DNA of 35,295 nt from CAYXFZ01 sp964464385 (GCA_964464385.1 CAYXFZ010000010.1:1-35295); one strand, 5' to 3'. Shown: positions 9,725 through 17,683, numbered from the stretch's first letter. The notes: a model not told the origin generated them from the letters alone. Translations and numbers: made by a program.

Positions 9725-11092
9725 TCATGGGGACGCGGGTGGGTAAGTCGTGCGCCGACTCTTGCGCTGCGCCGCCTCTTCCTTGGCGGCAAGAGCAGAG
9801 TGGCGATCTCGGCGGGCGATCCATAACACGACGCAAGCGACCAAGAGGACGAGGCCAAGAAAGGTAAAGATCATTTGATTCATGAGGCCGGATTCGGCGC
9901 CCTGGCCGGACTCGGCGCCGGCAATGACAAAAACTGGAATGCGGCGCGCGTTGTCCTCCTGATCCACATAACTTTTGAGTTGTAGAAAAAATCCGAGATA
10001 CCAAAGAGATTGGTTGCCGGAAAAATCTTGGTTTCCCGCTCCCGCCAAGAGCACCAAGTGGTCGGCAAAGGCGAGGTTGCCCAAGTAACCCCAGTGCACC
10101 CAAGGCGTGCGCAAAATATTTTCACCGGCGGGTTTGGAGTTGCGCCATTTGGCCTGATCCGGCACGCGGCCAGGAATGCGCATCGGCACGCCGCGCCAGG
10201 CCTCGGGTTCGGCGGCAAGGTTGCGCAGGCGATCAAAATCCAATTCCGGAGCGTTTTGGAAAGCCATTTCCATGCGCGCTGTGTCTTGTGCCAACCATTG
10301 CGCGTGTGATAGCAAGTGCCATAGCCCGGTTTGGTCCACATCTTCGTCGTCATAGTGCTCGTGGTCGCGGACGCTGGCGAGCAGGATCGGATCCACGGAT
10401 TTGGCGGGGGACTGGGCGCGAACGGAGGGCAAGACTTGCCGGCCTACGAACAGAGGAGCTGTGACGGCAGTGCCGTCCACCGTTCGCGTATAGGTTTTTA
10501 GAAAAAAGCCATCGGCCCGCACAAAATTTTCCGAGTTGAATAGGGTCTCCGGAGGACTCGTGGCCACAAAATGGACCGCGTGTCCATCTTGGTCGCGTAA
10601 GTGGTACCAAGATTCTTCAGGAAGATCGGGGCCACGGCGCAAGGATTGGAAGTGCAAGACTTCGCCGCGAAAGAGATAAGGTTTGCCGCGCAGAGAGGCT
10701 GTATCTTTCGTCTCACGAGCAAAGGGGAAGCCCGGGTCAGCCACCTCGCGAAAGTGCGCCGCTTGCAAGGCAATGGCCTGCCGGGCCAAATGCCGCATCG
10801 GTTCTGGTTCCAACAAAATGCGTTCGGTGGGCAAAGTGTCGCGAACCGTTGCCATGATCTCTGGATCCCCTTGGGGCATCCAAGTCGAAGAGGTCGGAGG
10901 CGCCGGACCTTGCTCGACGGAGCCCGGATCTTCACCGCCGGCCGAGCCCAGCTGAAGAAAGATGGCGATCACGGCTACCAGCAAGATGGCCATGCTGATG
11001 AGCCGCGCCCGATCCCGGCNNNNNNNNNNGCGCTGGTTCTTTTGCAACTCCGCCAATTTGCGGCGCCGATTCTCGTGGTGTTCCGAGCTCAT
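9725..11092 (-). CDS. Unknown protein with two membrane helices
   Basis: About 455 residues, not assigned with confidence. It has a charged N-terminus, a hydrophobic helix near residues 32-48, a long soluble part of about 360 residues, and a second helix near residues 408-427 followed by a basic cytoplasmic-type tail. In the soluble part, one stretch (Y-L-F-R-G-E-V-L-H-F, then V-R-A-D-G-F-F-L-K, then A-P-L-F-V-G-R) recalls Planctomycetota hypothetical proteins with an OB-like repeat; I recall this without a search. A weaker second copy may lie near residues 275-385 (P-M-R-I-P-G-R-V). The N run at 11020-11029 interrupts the N-terminal basic region, so the exact length is uncertain. The ATG at 11092 overlaps the amidotransferase stop by 4 bases, and aroB follows after 19 bases. 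Function unknown; the operon position alone does not reveal it. Confidence 0.75.
   Translation of the reverse strand: MSSEHHENRRRKLAELQKNQRXXXXRDRARLISMAILLVAVIAIFLQLGSAGGEDPGSVEQGPAPPTSSTWMPQGDPEIMATVRDTLPTERILLEPEPMRHLARQAIALQAAHFREVADPGFPFARETKDTASLRGKPYLFRGEVLHFQSLRRGPDLPEESWYHLRDQDGHAVHFVATSPPETLFNSENFVRADGFFLKTYTRTVDGTAVTAPLFVGRQVLPSVRAQSPAKSVDPILLASVRDHEHYDDEDVDQTGLWHLLSHAQWLAQDTARMEMAFQNAPELDFDRLRNLAAEPEAWRGVPMRIPGRVPDQAKWRNSKPAGENILRTPWVHWGYLGNLAFADHLVLLAGAGNQDFSGNQSLWYLGFFLQLKSYVDQEDNARRIPVFVIAGAESGQGAESGLMNQMIFTFLGLVLLVACVVLWIARRDRHSALAAKEEAAQRKSRRTTYPPASP
11020..11029. other. Assembly gap (10 N) inside the unknown membrane protein
   Basis: Ten undetermined bases in the codons just before the first membrane helix. 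The frame on both sides happens to agree, but the real gap length is unknown. Confidence 0.95.
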
Positions 11093-11817
11093 TTTCTTCC
11101 CTCACGGTATTCCCGCGCGGCGGCCACGAAACCGGAAAAAATCGCTTGGCTGGCAACACTCGCAGGCAATCGCTCCGGATGCCATTGGATGCCCAGGAAA
11201 AAAGGATGGGTTTGGAGTTCCACCGCCTCCAAAGTGCCATCTTCCGAAAAGGCGACCGGAGTTAAATGGTCGCCGGGGCCAGCCAGGGCCTGATGGTGAT
11301 AGGAAGCGACGGCAAAGGACTCCGCGCCGACCAAAGAGCACAAGCGGCTGCCAGGAACCGAAGTCACCGGATGCTCAACCCCTTTCGTGTGCCCCTCGGC
11401 ACCGGCCAAATCCTGGATGTAAGGTGCATCATGCGCCAAACCCATCATTTGCATGCCTAGGCAAACCCCCAAGATCGGCAATTCGAGGGCTACGGCGCCC
11501 GCCACCAAGGATTGGTTGGTTTGTTGTTGCTCCTCCGGGATGGGCCGACAACTTTCGTTCGGTGCCTCGCCACCGTGGCGCCGCAAGTCGGGGTCATCGC
11601 CGCCCGTGAGAAGCAGACCATCCAAGTGATCTAGCCAAGCCGCGACATCTTCCGGCGGGGCGTCCGTGGGCAGCAACAACGGCACTCCTCCGGCCCCCCG
11701 CACGCAGGGGAGGTAGTCGGTGAAGAGTTGAAAGCGCCGCTTGCCCTCGTAGTGGGGTTGATCCAGCAGTTCCACGGTGATGCCGATGATCGGTCCGCTC
11801 TTCGAATCGGAGTCCAT
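11089..11817 (-). CDS. Class I glutamine amidotransferase, peptidase C26 (PuuD-like)
   Basis: A 242-residue free-standing class I amidotransferase-fold hydrolase of the C26 family, which includes gamma-glutamyl-GABA hydrolase PuuD. Seen: L-L-L-T-G-G-D-D-P near residues 68-76, the nucleophile elbow G-V-C-L-G-M-Q with Cys119, and Q-W-H-P-E with His213 and Glu215, which together form the catalytic triad. No synthetase domain is attached. Family members cut gamma-glutamyl bonds; the true substrate here is not evident. It could act in glutamine or polyamine metabolism. It is first in a minus-strand cluster that continues into the membrane protein (4-base overlap), aroB and carB. It is unlikely to replace CarA, which has an extra N-terminal domain. 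Confidence 0.85.
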   Translation of the reverse strand: MDSDSKSGPIIGITVELLDQPHYEGKRRFQLFTDYLPCVRGAGGVPLLLPTDAPPEDVAAWLDHLDGLLLTGGDDPDLRRHGGEAPNESCRPIPEEQQQTNQSLVAGAVALELPILGVCLGMQMMGLAHDAPYIQDLAGAEGHTKGVEHPVTSVPGSRLCSLVGAESFAVASYHHQALAGPGDHLTPVAFSEDGTLEAVELQTHPFFLGIQWHPERLPASVASQAIFSGFVAAAREYREGRK

Positions 11818-11825
11818 TGGCCGCT

Positions 11826-11831
11826 ATCCTA
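11826..11831 (-). promoter_or_regulatory. Candidate -10 element of the amidotransferase operon
   Basis: TAGGAT on the minus strand, 8 bases before the ATG at 11817. It overlaps TATCCT on the other strand (11825-11830), which could serve the divergent exchanger gene 10 bases before its ATG. Together they form the palindrome ATCCTAGG-type core seen at 11825-11833. Confidence 0.3.
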
Positions 11832-11840
11832 GGCGCGCTG

Positions 11841-12788
11841 ATGATCCTGCTTCCTCTCGTCGGGGGTGTCCTCACTCTTTGGGTGGGCGCGGACTTGGCC
11901 GTGCGTGGCGCCTTGGGTCTGGCGCGCCGCTGGCAGTGGCCCTCCTGGCTCACGGGTTTTCTTTTGCTCGCGCTGGGCACCTCCCTGCCCGAGCTCTTTG
12001 TGAGTTGGCAGGCTGCAGCTGATCATCCCGCCTTGGCCATGGGCAATGTCTTTGGCTCCAATGTCTTCAACATCGGCCTCGTCTTGGGCCTCGTCATGTT
12101 GTTCGCGGGCAAGAAGGGCACGACCCGGCCCGCGGCTCGCCTCCCGGGCAAACGAGAACTCACGATTGTCGGCCTAGTGTTTTTTGTTTTCATGCGCAAC
12201 GGTGGTTTGTCGCCGGTACTTGGTAGTTTCGCTCTGCTTATTTTTCTTTGGATTCTGTTCCGCGCTTTCAGAAAAGGAAGTCTGGAGGGGGTCGGCCAAG
12301 AGGAAGCCCCGTCCTTGCTCCCTTCGGTGTGGTCGGCACCGATCATGCTTCTCGGTTTCGCCTTCATGTTCCCCGGATCTTCTTGGACCTTGACGGGTGC
12401 GCTTGGTTTGGCGGCCCAAGTTGGCTGGGAAGATGGCCTTGCCGGTTTTTTCATCGCCGCCGCGGCCACTTCCCTGCCGGAGTTGCTGACCTGTTGGCGT
12501 GTCGTGCGTCACGGCGCGACCGGGGCGGTCTACGGCAATGTCCTGGGATCAAACATCTTCAATCTCTTGTTTGTGGGTGGTGTGGTGATCTTGTTGGCCG
12601 GAGGCATTGCCACGACCCAGGGCCTGATTTTGCAAGCGGCCATCCACGCGGTTTTCCTGCTCCTCTTTCATGGCCTGGAAAAACTACCGGCGGCCCATCC
12701 TCGCCTCTTGGGTCTAGTCATCCTCACGCTCTGGGTCATGAGCGCGGTCTTTTTGGCCGGTGGTATCCCCATTCCTGCTGGCCCCTAG
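11841..12788 (+). CDS. Ca2+/Na+ (cation) exchanger, CaCA family, YrbG-like
   Basis: A 315-residue membrane protein with about ten hydrophobic helices, of the Ca2+:cation antiporter superfamily. The two inverted alpha repeats are clear: G-T-S-L-P-E-L-F-V-S with G-N-V-F-G-S-N-V-F-N-I-G in the first half, and A-T-S-L-P-E-L-L-T-C with G-N-V-L-G-S-N-I-F-N-L in the second. The acidic residue in each S-L-P-E is the expected ion ligand. Most likely it exports Ca2+ in exchange for Na+ or H+. I chose the ATG at 11841. An in-frame TTG at 11817 overlaps the divergent gene's start and is less likely. Its TAG stop is the first half of the TAGAAT element in front of lpxD. Confidence 0.9.
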   Translation: MILLPLVGGVLTLWVGADLAVRGALGLARRWQWPSWLTGFLLLALGTSLPELFVSWQAAADHPALAMGNVFGSNVFNIGLVLGLVMLFAGKKGTTRPAARLPGKRELTIVGLVFFVFMRNGGLSPVLGSFALLIFLWILFRAFRKGSLEGVGQEEAPSLLPSVWSAPIMLLGFAFMFPGSSWTLTGALGLAAQVGWEDGLAGFFIAAAATSLPELLTCWRVVRHGATGAVYGNVLGSNIFNLLFVGGVVILLAGGIATTQGLILQAAIHAVFLLLFHGLEKLPAAHPRLLGLVILTLWVMSAVFLAGGIPIPAGP

Positions 12789-12791
12789 AAT
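12786..12791 (+). promoter_or_regulatory. Candidate -10 element of lpxD, built on the upstream stop codon
   Basis: TAGAAT, whose TAG is the stop codon of the exchanger gene, with 7 bases before the GTG at 12799. No Shine-Dalgarno is present in the gap. It supports the 12799 start over the earlier in-frame GTG at 12760. Confidence 0.4.
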
Positions 12792-12798
12792 TCCCATC

Positions 12799-13803
12799 GT
12801 GTCTTCTCACTCTGCCCCGTCGCTGACCCATCCTGCTGCGCCTCCCCTAAGCGCAGCGGAAGTTGCCGAACGCACCGGCGGAACTTTGCACGGAGATGCG
12901 CAACGCGAGTTGCATGGCATTCAAGACCTGACCTCGGCCGGCCCAAACCACATCGCTTGGTTTGTTCCCGGTCGCCGCGTTTCCTTGGAGGGCTGCGATG
13001 CAGGTCTCTTGCTCGTGAAGGAGGGCACCGATGTTGGTCAACACGATTTTGTGACCGTGGCCGACCCGGTCCTGGCCGGCGCTTTGCTCTTGCGGCATTT
13101 TCATCCTGCTTCCAGGCCCGAATCCGGAATCCATGCATCGGCCGTGATTCATTCCAGCGCCGAGTTGGCCGACGATGTTTCTGTCGGCCCCGGGGTGGTT
13201 GTACATCCTTGCGTGCGCATCGGCCTCGGCGCCATTTTGCACGAACGCGTCAGTGTCGGCGCCGGTGCAGTCGTGGGCGAGGGCTGTGTTTTGCACGCCA
13301 ATGTTGTGCTTTACCCCGGCGTGCACCTGGGCAAACGCGTCATCTTGCACGCGGGCTGTGTCCTGGGGGCGGATGGCTTCGGTTATGCCTGGGATGGCCA
13401 AGTTCACCAAAAGGTGCCCCAAGTCGGCACGGTGGAAATTGGCGACGATTGCGAACTTGGCGCCAACTGCTGTGTGGATCGCGGCACCTTTGGTGCCACC
13501 CGCCTCGGTCGCGGCTGCATCCTGGACAACCAAGTGCAGGTGGGCCACAACTGCGTGGTGGGGGACTTTGCGGTTCTCTGCGGCCAAGTCGGGTTGGCTG
13601 GCAGCAGCACGATCGAATCGGGCGCCATGCTGGGTGGCCAAGTTGGGGTGGGTGACCACCTCACGATTGGCGCCGGTGCCCAGGTTGGTGGTGGCTCCAA
13701 GGTCTTTTCCAACGTGCCCGCCGGGGCCAAAGTGGCCGGCTTCCCGGCCGTGGACGTAGCCAAGCACCTCCGCAACGCCGCCCGCATTCGCAAGGGCAAC
13801 TAA
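12799..13803 (+). CDS. lpxD: UDP-3-O-acylglucosamine N-acyltransferase
   Basis: Third enzyme of lipid A synthesis: transfers a 3-hydroxyacyl chain from acyl carrier protein to UDP-3-O-acylglucosamine in the cytoplasm. About 334 residues. An N-terminal uridine-binding domain (L-S-A-A-E-V-A-E-R-T-G-G-T-L at residues 17-30) is followed by a left-handed beta helix made of hexapeptide repeats and a short C-terminal helix. The catalytic histidine lies in V-G-H-N-C-V-V-G-D near residue 250, and the G-A-D-G-F-G-Y and V-D-R-G-T motifs of the acyl-chain pocket are present. Start GTG 12799 fits the family's N-terminus. It is not in the usual bamA-lpxA-lpxB cluster. Presence of lpxD implies a lipid A-bearing outer membrane. 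Confidence 0.95.
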   Translation: MSSHSAPSLTHPAAPPLSAAEVAERTGGTLHGDAQRELHGIQDLTSAGPNHIAWFVPGRRVSLEGCDAGLLLVKEGTDVGQHDFVTVADPVLAGALLLRHFHPASRPESGIHASAVIHSSAELADDVSVGPGVVVHPCVRIGLGAILHERVSVGAGAVVGEGCVLHANVVLYPGVHLGKRVILHAGCVLGADGFGYAWDGQVHQKVPQVGTVEIGDDCELGANCCVDRGTFGATRLGRGCILDNQVQVGHNCVVGDFAVLCGQVGLAGSSTIESGAMLGGQVGVGDHLTIGAGAQVGGGSKVFSNVPAGAKVAGFPAVDVAKHLRNAARIRKGN

Positions 13804-13823
13804 GCCACGTGTTTCCAAGAGAA

Positions 13824-14276
13824 CTAAGCTGCCAGTTCCCAATGCAGCTGCAGCAGGCTCTGCCGATGCATATCGTCCGTCAGCAAGCGCATGGCATCTT
13901 CAAATCGGGTCCACTCGCAGTCGGCGAGACCGGCATGGCTTCGTACCACCACTTCGGGCGTGCGCGTCTGGAACGCAAACGGCCAGCCGACCAATTGCAG
14001 GTCGCCGCAATCGTGTACCGGCGGGCACTTCCCCTGCAGGAGATCAAACGGAAACTCCAGCCCCGTTTCCTGGCGCACACTGCGCAACACGGCATGCTCC
14101 AAATCCTCTTCTAACCGCACGGTGTTGACAACCGGGCGCCAAACGCCATCGTGCTGAGGCTGAGGCTGCAGGAGCAAATACTCCATTCCCCGATCCTGCA
14201 CGCGGAACACAAAGACATTCACCTCGTGGCGAGTGCCCTGATCCCCGAAATCTTCTGGCAGGAAGCGACGGTCCAT
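13824..14276 (-). CDS. Nudix-like protein with a degraded Nudix box
   Basis: A 150-residue protein with the general Nudix order: a beta strand block H-E-V-N-V-F-V-F-R-V, then Y-L-L-L-Q-P, then a helix in the place of the Nudix box, then W-T-R-F near the end. The box should read G-x5-E-x7-R-E-U-x-E-E-x-G-U. Here the positions are Asn51 for G, Glu57, Arg65, Ser66 for E, Gln69 for E, Glu70, Gly72, Leu73. Two of the metal-binding glutamates are lost, so classic hydrolysis is doubtful; it may bind nucleotides or act on another substrate. The start is well supported: GGAGGG lies 5 bases before the ATG. It is convergent with lpxD (20 bases apart) and divergent from folC. Family assignment is moderate. 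Confidence 0.6.
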   Translation of the reverse strand: MDRRFLPEDFGDQGTRHEVNVFVFRVQDRGMEYLLLQPQPQHDGVWRPVVNTVRLEEDLEHAVLRSVRQETGLEFPFDLLQGKCPPVHDCGDLQLVGWPFAFQTRTPEVVVRSHAGLADCEWTRFEDAMRLLTDDMHRQSLLQLHWELAA

Positions 14277-14326
14277 GTCTTCCCTCCATCGGCCCTTTCC
14301 GCCCCCTGCCTTGAGCGTGGAAAGCC

Positions 14327-14332
14327 TAAAAT
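14327..14332 (+). promoter_or_regulatory. Candidate -10 element of folC
   Basis: TAAAAT, 6 bases before the GTG at 14339, with no Shine-Dalgarno in between. It has the same layout as the element before the SpoU methyltransferase gene, including the hexamer and the preceding CC. Confidence 0.45.
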
Positions 14333-14338
14333 CGGGCG

Positions 14339-15556
14339 GTGAACAAGGCCGAAAGCCTGTTTCAGGAACTTGCCGCCCGCACCGATTGGGAGCGTTGTGA
14401 GCGCCGCAGTGCCATGCGCGTGGATTTGGACGGGATCCGCGACCTTCTTTCCTGCCTCGGCGACCCCCATCTGCAAGTGCCCGCTCTGCATTTGGCCGGC
14501 TCCAAGGGCAAGGGATCCACCGCCCAATTCCTGGAACGCGGCCTGCGAGGTGCCGGGCTCCGCACCGGCCTCTACCTTTCGCCCCACCTTTCTCATTGGA
14601 GCGAGCGGATTCAGTTGGATGGCCAGCCAGCCCCGGAAGAGCTTCTGGTTTCGGCCTTTTCCCAAGTTTTGGCGCTTCGCCAAGAACAAGAGACCTTTTT
14701 CGATTTGATGACCGCCGCCGCCCTTGTGGTCTTTGCCGAGGCCGGTTGCGCCTACCAAGTGTTGGAAACCGGTTTGGGCGGTCGCTTGGACAGCACCAAT
14801 GTCGTGCCCTCTCAAGCCGCCATCCTGACGGCCATTGAGTTGGAGCACCAGGACATCCTTGGCTCCGATTTGGAATCCATCGCCGCCGAGAAGGTAGGCA
14901 TCTTCCATGAACACGCCCACAACTGGAGTGCCTTGGCCGCGGATCACCCGGCCCGCGCCGTTGCTCTTGCCCGGTGCCAGGAATGGAATGGCCACTTGCG
15001 GGAACTCCCTGCCAATGCTCCTTGCCGCGCCGACTTTCCCAACCCTCTCCCTGCCATGCGCCGCAACTTTGTCCTTGCCCAAGCGGTCCTTCGAGACTTG
15101 GCAGAAAACGACGCGGCCGACCATTTGGAAAGTACCGATCCCACGCAACTCATCTTGCCCGGTCGTTTCGAATCGCGTCAGGACGCCAGCGGCCGCAGGG
15201 TGATCCTGGACCTTGCCCACACCTCCACCTCCCTGACCCAAGTGCTCACCGCTTTTCGTCAGCAGACCCAAGATCAAAACACGGGCATCGTCCTTGCCCT
15301 GCGCGAGGACAAGGATGCCGATGCCCTTGCCAAGATCCTGCTTGCCGAAAAACCGGCGCAAGAATCTTGGTACACCACCCCGGCCGGCGACCATCCCCGC
15401 TCTGCCGATCCCAAACAGCTTGCCAAGTCCTTTCAAGCCACGCCCCTCGCCTTGTCCGATGACCTCCCCCCCGAACCCGATATCCTCCTCGTCTGCGGCT
15501 CCACCTACCTGGTCGGAGCCCTGCGGTTGCACACGGAACCATGTCCTCTTCCTTAG
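14339..15556 (+). CDS. folC: Folylpolyglutamate synthase / dihydrofolate synthase
   Basis: A 405-residue Mur-ligase-fold enzyme that adds glutamate to dihydropteroate and/or folates. The P-loop is G-S-K-G-K-G-S-T near residues 54-61. The FolC pattern S-P-H-L-x-H-W-S-E-R-I and the second signature E-T-G-L-G-G-R-L-D-S-T-N follow. Near residue 290 the second domain begins with D-L-A-H-T-S, where FolC proteins usually have D-G-A-H-N, so the region is altered. That could affect substrate choice; whether it has both activities is open. Start GTG is set by the TAAAAT element. The end overlaps ispH by 16 bases, so the two are likely co-expressed. Confidence 0.88.
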   Translation: MNKAESLFQELAARTDWERCERRSAMRVDLDGIRDLLSCLGDPHLQVPALHLAGSKGKGSTAQFLERGLRGAGLRTGLYLSPHLSHWSERIQLDGQPAPEELLVSAFSQVLALRQEQETFFDLMTAAALVVFAEAGCAYQVLETGLGGRLDSTNVVPSQAAILTAIELEHQDILGSDLESIAAEKVGIFHEHAHNWSALAADHPARAVALARCQEWNGHLRELPANAPCRADFPNPLPAMRRNFVLAQAVLRDLAENDAADHLESTDPTQLILPGRFESRQDASGRRVILDLAHTSTSLTQVLTAFRQQTQDQNTGIVLALREDKDADALAKILLAEKPAQESWYTTPAGDHPRSADPKQLAKSFQATPLALSDDLPPEPDILLVCGSTYLVGALRLHTEPCPLP

Positions 15557-16701
15557 AACCCAGCGAAGTTCGCCTCAGTTACCGCGATCCTCTGATTGAA
15601 GAGTTTCGGCGCACGGGCGAAATCCAGGTCGGCCGCATGCGTTTGTTCATGCCTGCCAGCTTTGGTTTTTGTTGGGGCGTAGATCGCGCCCTGGCTATCG
15701 TGCACGAGGCTCGGGCCGAGCATCCCGATCGCCCGATGTGGCTCTTGTCGTCTTTGATTCACAACCCTGGCGTCAACGAAGACCTGCAACGGCTCGGCAT
15801 TGGTTTCCTCAAGGGCGATGCAGCCGATGCGGAAGTCCTGGAAAACCTCGGGCCGGACGATGTGGTCATTGTGCCCGCCTTCAGTGCGCCGGTGGAGGAC
15901 ATCCTCATGCTGCGCGAGCGCGGCGTCACCCTAGTGGACACGACCTGCCCGTGGGTGGTCAAGCCGCACAAGCGTGTCCAGAAGTATGTCAGCCAGGGAT
16001 TCACGACCGTGATTCATGGCACAGTCGGGCATGAAGAGACGGCATCCACGTGTTCGCTCATTTCGCACGAGGGCGGTCATTGGATTGTTGTGCATGATTT
16101 GGAAGAGGCCCAGGTCTTGGTGGATTTCCTGCAAGGGAAAACGGATTGGCCACAGCTCCAAGAAAGTTTGCGCCCGGGTTCCTTTTCCATTGACCTGGAT
16201 CCGCAAGTCCATTGCCAGAAACTCGGTCTCGTCAATCAAACTACGATGTTGGCCAGTGAGTCCCGCGCCATTGGTGATTTATTGTTGGACGCGGTCCGTC
16301 AACGCGGTGGTGACGCTGACTTGGACGAAAACTTCCGCGACTTCGACACCATCTGCCGTGCCACCCAGGACAACCAAGACGCGGCTTCGGCCCTGATGGC
16401 ACACAAGCCCGATGTCTTTTTGGTTGTCGGTGGCTGGGAATCTTCCAACACCAAAAACCTTGCCCGGGTGGGGGACAATGCCTCCATCCCGGCCTACCAC
16501 GTGGAAAGTGCCGATTGCTTGACTGCAGATTCGATTCGTCATCGCCAGCGCGGCACCGGCAAGATCATTGACTCTGCTAACTGGTTTCCAACGACCGATG
16601 CGCCGCGCGTGGCCTTTGCTGCTGGCGCCAGCACCCCTGACACCACCCTCGCTAAGGTCGTCACCCGCGTTCTGGAAATCGCGGGGGAAGAACTTCCTTA
16701 A
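15541..16701 (+). CDS. ispH: 4-hydroxy-3-methylbut-2-enyl diphosphate reductase, cyanobacterial/plant-like type
   Basis: Last enzyme of the MEP isoprenoid pathway: reduces HMBPP to IPP and DMAPP with an iron-sulphur cluster. The three cluster cysteines are seen at Cys44 (F-G-F-C-W-G-V-D-R-A), Cys136 (D-T-T-C-P-W-V) and Cys272 (F-D-T-I-C-R-A-T-Q). The substrate histidines lie in L-I-H-N-P (His74) and V-G-H-E-E (His164), with the proton-donor acidic residue next to the latter. At 386 residues it is longer than the E. coli type (about 316). The N-terminal extension, H-E-E-T form and D-T-I-C-x-A-T-Q-D-N-Q-D-A pattern match the cyanobacterial/plant branch. It would need ferredoxin or flavodoxin as electron donor. 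The 3' end overlaps rsgA by 4 bases, tail to tail. Confidence 0.93.
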   Translation: MSSSLEPSEVRLSYRDPLIEEFRRTGEIQVGRMRLFMPASFGFCWGVDRALAIVHEARAEHPDRPMWLLSSLIHNPGVNEDLQRLGIGFLKGDAADAEVLENLGPDDVVIVPAFSAPVEDILMLRERGVTLVDTTCPWVVKPHKRVQKYVSQGFTTVIHGTVGHEETASTCSLISHEGGHWIVVHDLEEAQVLVDFLQGKTDWPQLQESLRPGSFSIDLDPQVHCQKLGLVNQTTMLASESRAIGDLLLDAVRQRGGDADLDENFRDFDTICRATQDNQDAASALMAHKPDVFLVVGGWESSNTKNLARVGDNASIPAYHVESADCLTADSIRHRQRGTGKIIDSANWFPTTDAPRVAFAAGASTPDTTLAKVVTRVLEIAGEELP

Positions 16702-17669
16702 TTCCCCTCTACCGTCGGGGTGGAGTCCGGCGTGGTGCCGCCGTACACTTCTTCCAACTCCTGCAAGATTTCTAAGTAGGAGCGGTGGCGCGAAGCGGGA
16801 AGTTTGCCTTCTTGCAGTTTTTGCAAAACGGCGCAGTTGGGTTCTTCGCGGTGCAAGCAGGCCGGGAAACGGCACGCTTGCGCGGCCTCGCGCCACTCTG
16901 GGTAGTGCAGGCGGAGTTCGTGCGGAGGAATGCCCCAAGGGCGAAAAACGCGCACGCCAGGAGTGTCAATCACGGAGCCGCCCGACGCCAACGGCCAGAG
17001 CCGGGCAAAGGTCGTGGTGTGGCGACCAGATCGGAGCGAGGCTGAAACTTCCCGCGTTTTGAGGCCAAGCCCAGGTTCGATGCAATTCAGCAAAGAGGAT
17101 TTTCCTACCCCAGAGAGGCCATAAAAAACGCTGACGGAATCCGTCAAACAAGCGGCCAGTTGCTCAATGCCCTCTTCTCTTTTGGCGGACGTGAGGACCA
17201 CCGAAATCCCTGCTTGCTCGTAGGTCGCGACCACTTTCTTGATTTTCCCCGCTTTGGCACGGTCGGTCTTGTTAAGGACCAGCGTCACGGGAATTTCGCT
17301 GAAGGAAGCGGAAACCAAAATACGATCGGTGGTGATGCTGGAATAGGGCGGCGTGCCGAAGCAGGCCACCAGCACCAACTGATCCACATTGGCGGCTAGG
17401 GGCTGGCGGCGCACTTCTTCGCCTTTGGCGCGGCGGTGGAAGAGGTTGCGGCGGGGGAGGACTTCTTCCACTGCCAGGCCGTCGGCCTCGGGCGTCAAAC
17501 GCACCCGGTCGCCCACCGCCAGCGGCGTCTTGTCCACGCCGGCTTCCTCAAACAGCTTGCCGCGCAACAAGGCCGCCAAAGGCTCCGACCCCAGCCCTGC
17601 CAAGACCACCTCACATTGCCGCGCATCTACACGCACCACCACACCTTCCTGCTGGGGGGACTCTGCCAT
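16698..17669 (-). CDS. rsgA: Ribosome small subunit-dependent GTPase A
   Basis: A circularly permuted GTPase (YjeQ/RsgA) that helps late maturation of the 30S subunit. About 323 residues in three parts: an N-terminal OB domain, the permuted GTPase with motif order G4 (N-K-T-D, 133-136), G1 (G-L-S-G-V-G-K-S-S, 184-192), G2 threonines (H-T-T-T) and G3 (D-T-P-G, 235-238), and a C-terminal zinc finger with Cys266, Cys271, His273 and Cys279. All expected residues are present. The start ATG at 17669 has TAGACT 8 bases upstream. It is convergent with ispH and divergent from the TPR lipoprotein gene. Confidence 0.95.
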   Translation of the reverse strand: MAESPQQEGVVVRVDARQCEVVLAGLGSEPLAALLRGKLFEEAGVDKTPLAVGDRVRLTPEADGLAVEEVLPRRNLFHRRAKGEEVRRQPLAANVDQLVLVACFGTPPYSSITTDRILVSASFSEIPVTLVLNKTDRAKAGKIKKVVATYEQAGISVVLTSAKREEGIEQLAACLTDSVSVFYGLSGVGKSSLLNCIEPGLGLKTREVSASLRSGRHTTTFARLWPLASGGSVIDTPGVRVFRPWGIPPHELRLHYPEWREAAQACRFPACLHREEPNCAVLQKLQEGKLPASRHRSYLEILQELEEVYGGTTPDSTPTVEGN

Positions 17670-17677
17670 CGTGGGGC

Positions 17678-17683
17678 AGTCTA
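17678..17683 (-). promoter_or_regulatory. Candidate -10 element of rsgA
   Basis: TAGACT on the minus strand, 8 bases before the ATG at 17669. The same hexamer occurs before arsC. No strong -35 at a usual distance; TTGAAT lies about 20 bases upstream. Confidence 0.3.

Noticed and set aside
9706..9858. Longer aroB start at 9858
   Set aside because: Would overlap the upstream membrane protein gene by about 130 bases and add 51 residues without similarity to the family.
11089..11817. Amidotransferase as carA partner of carB
   Set aside because: CarA is about 370 residues with an N-terminal domain absent here, and the sequence matches the C26 family better.
12847..13842. 331-codon minus-strand frame opposite lpxD
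   Set aside because: Shadow of the repetitive hexapeptide gene; its His/Ala/Gly bias comes from the lpxD codons.
14219..15532. 437-codon minus-strand frame opposite folC
   Set aside because: Glycine-rich antisense translation of folC, no recognisable domain.
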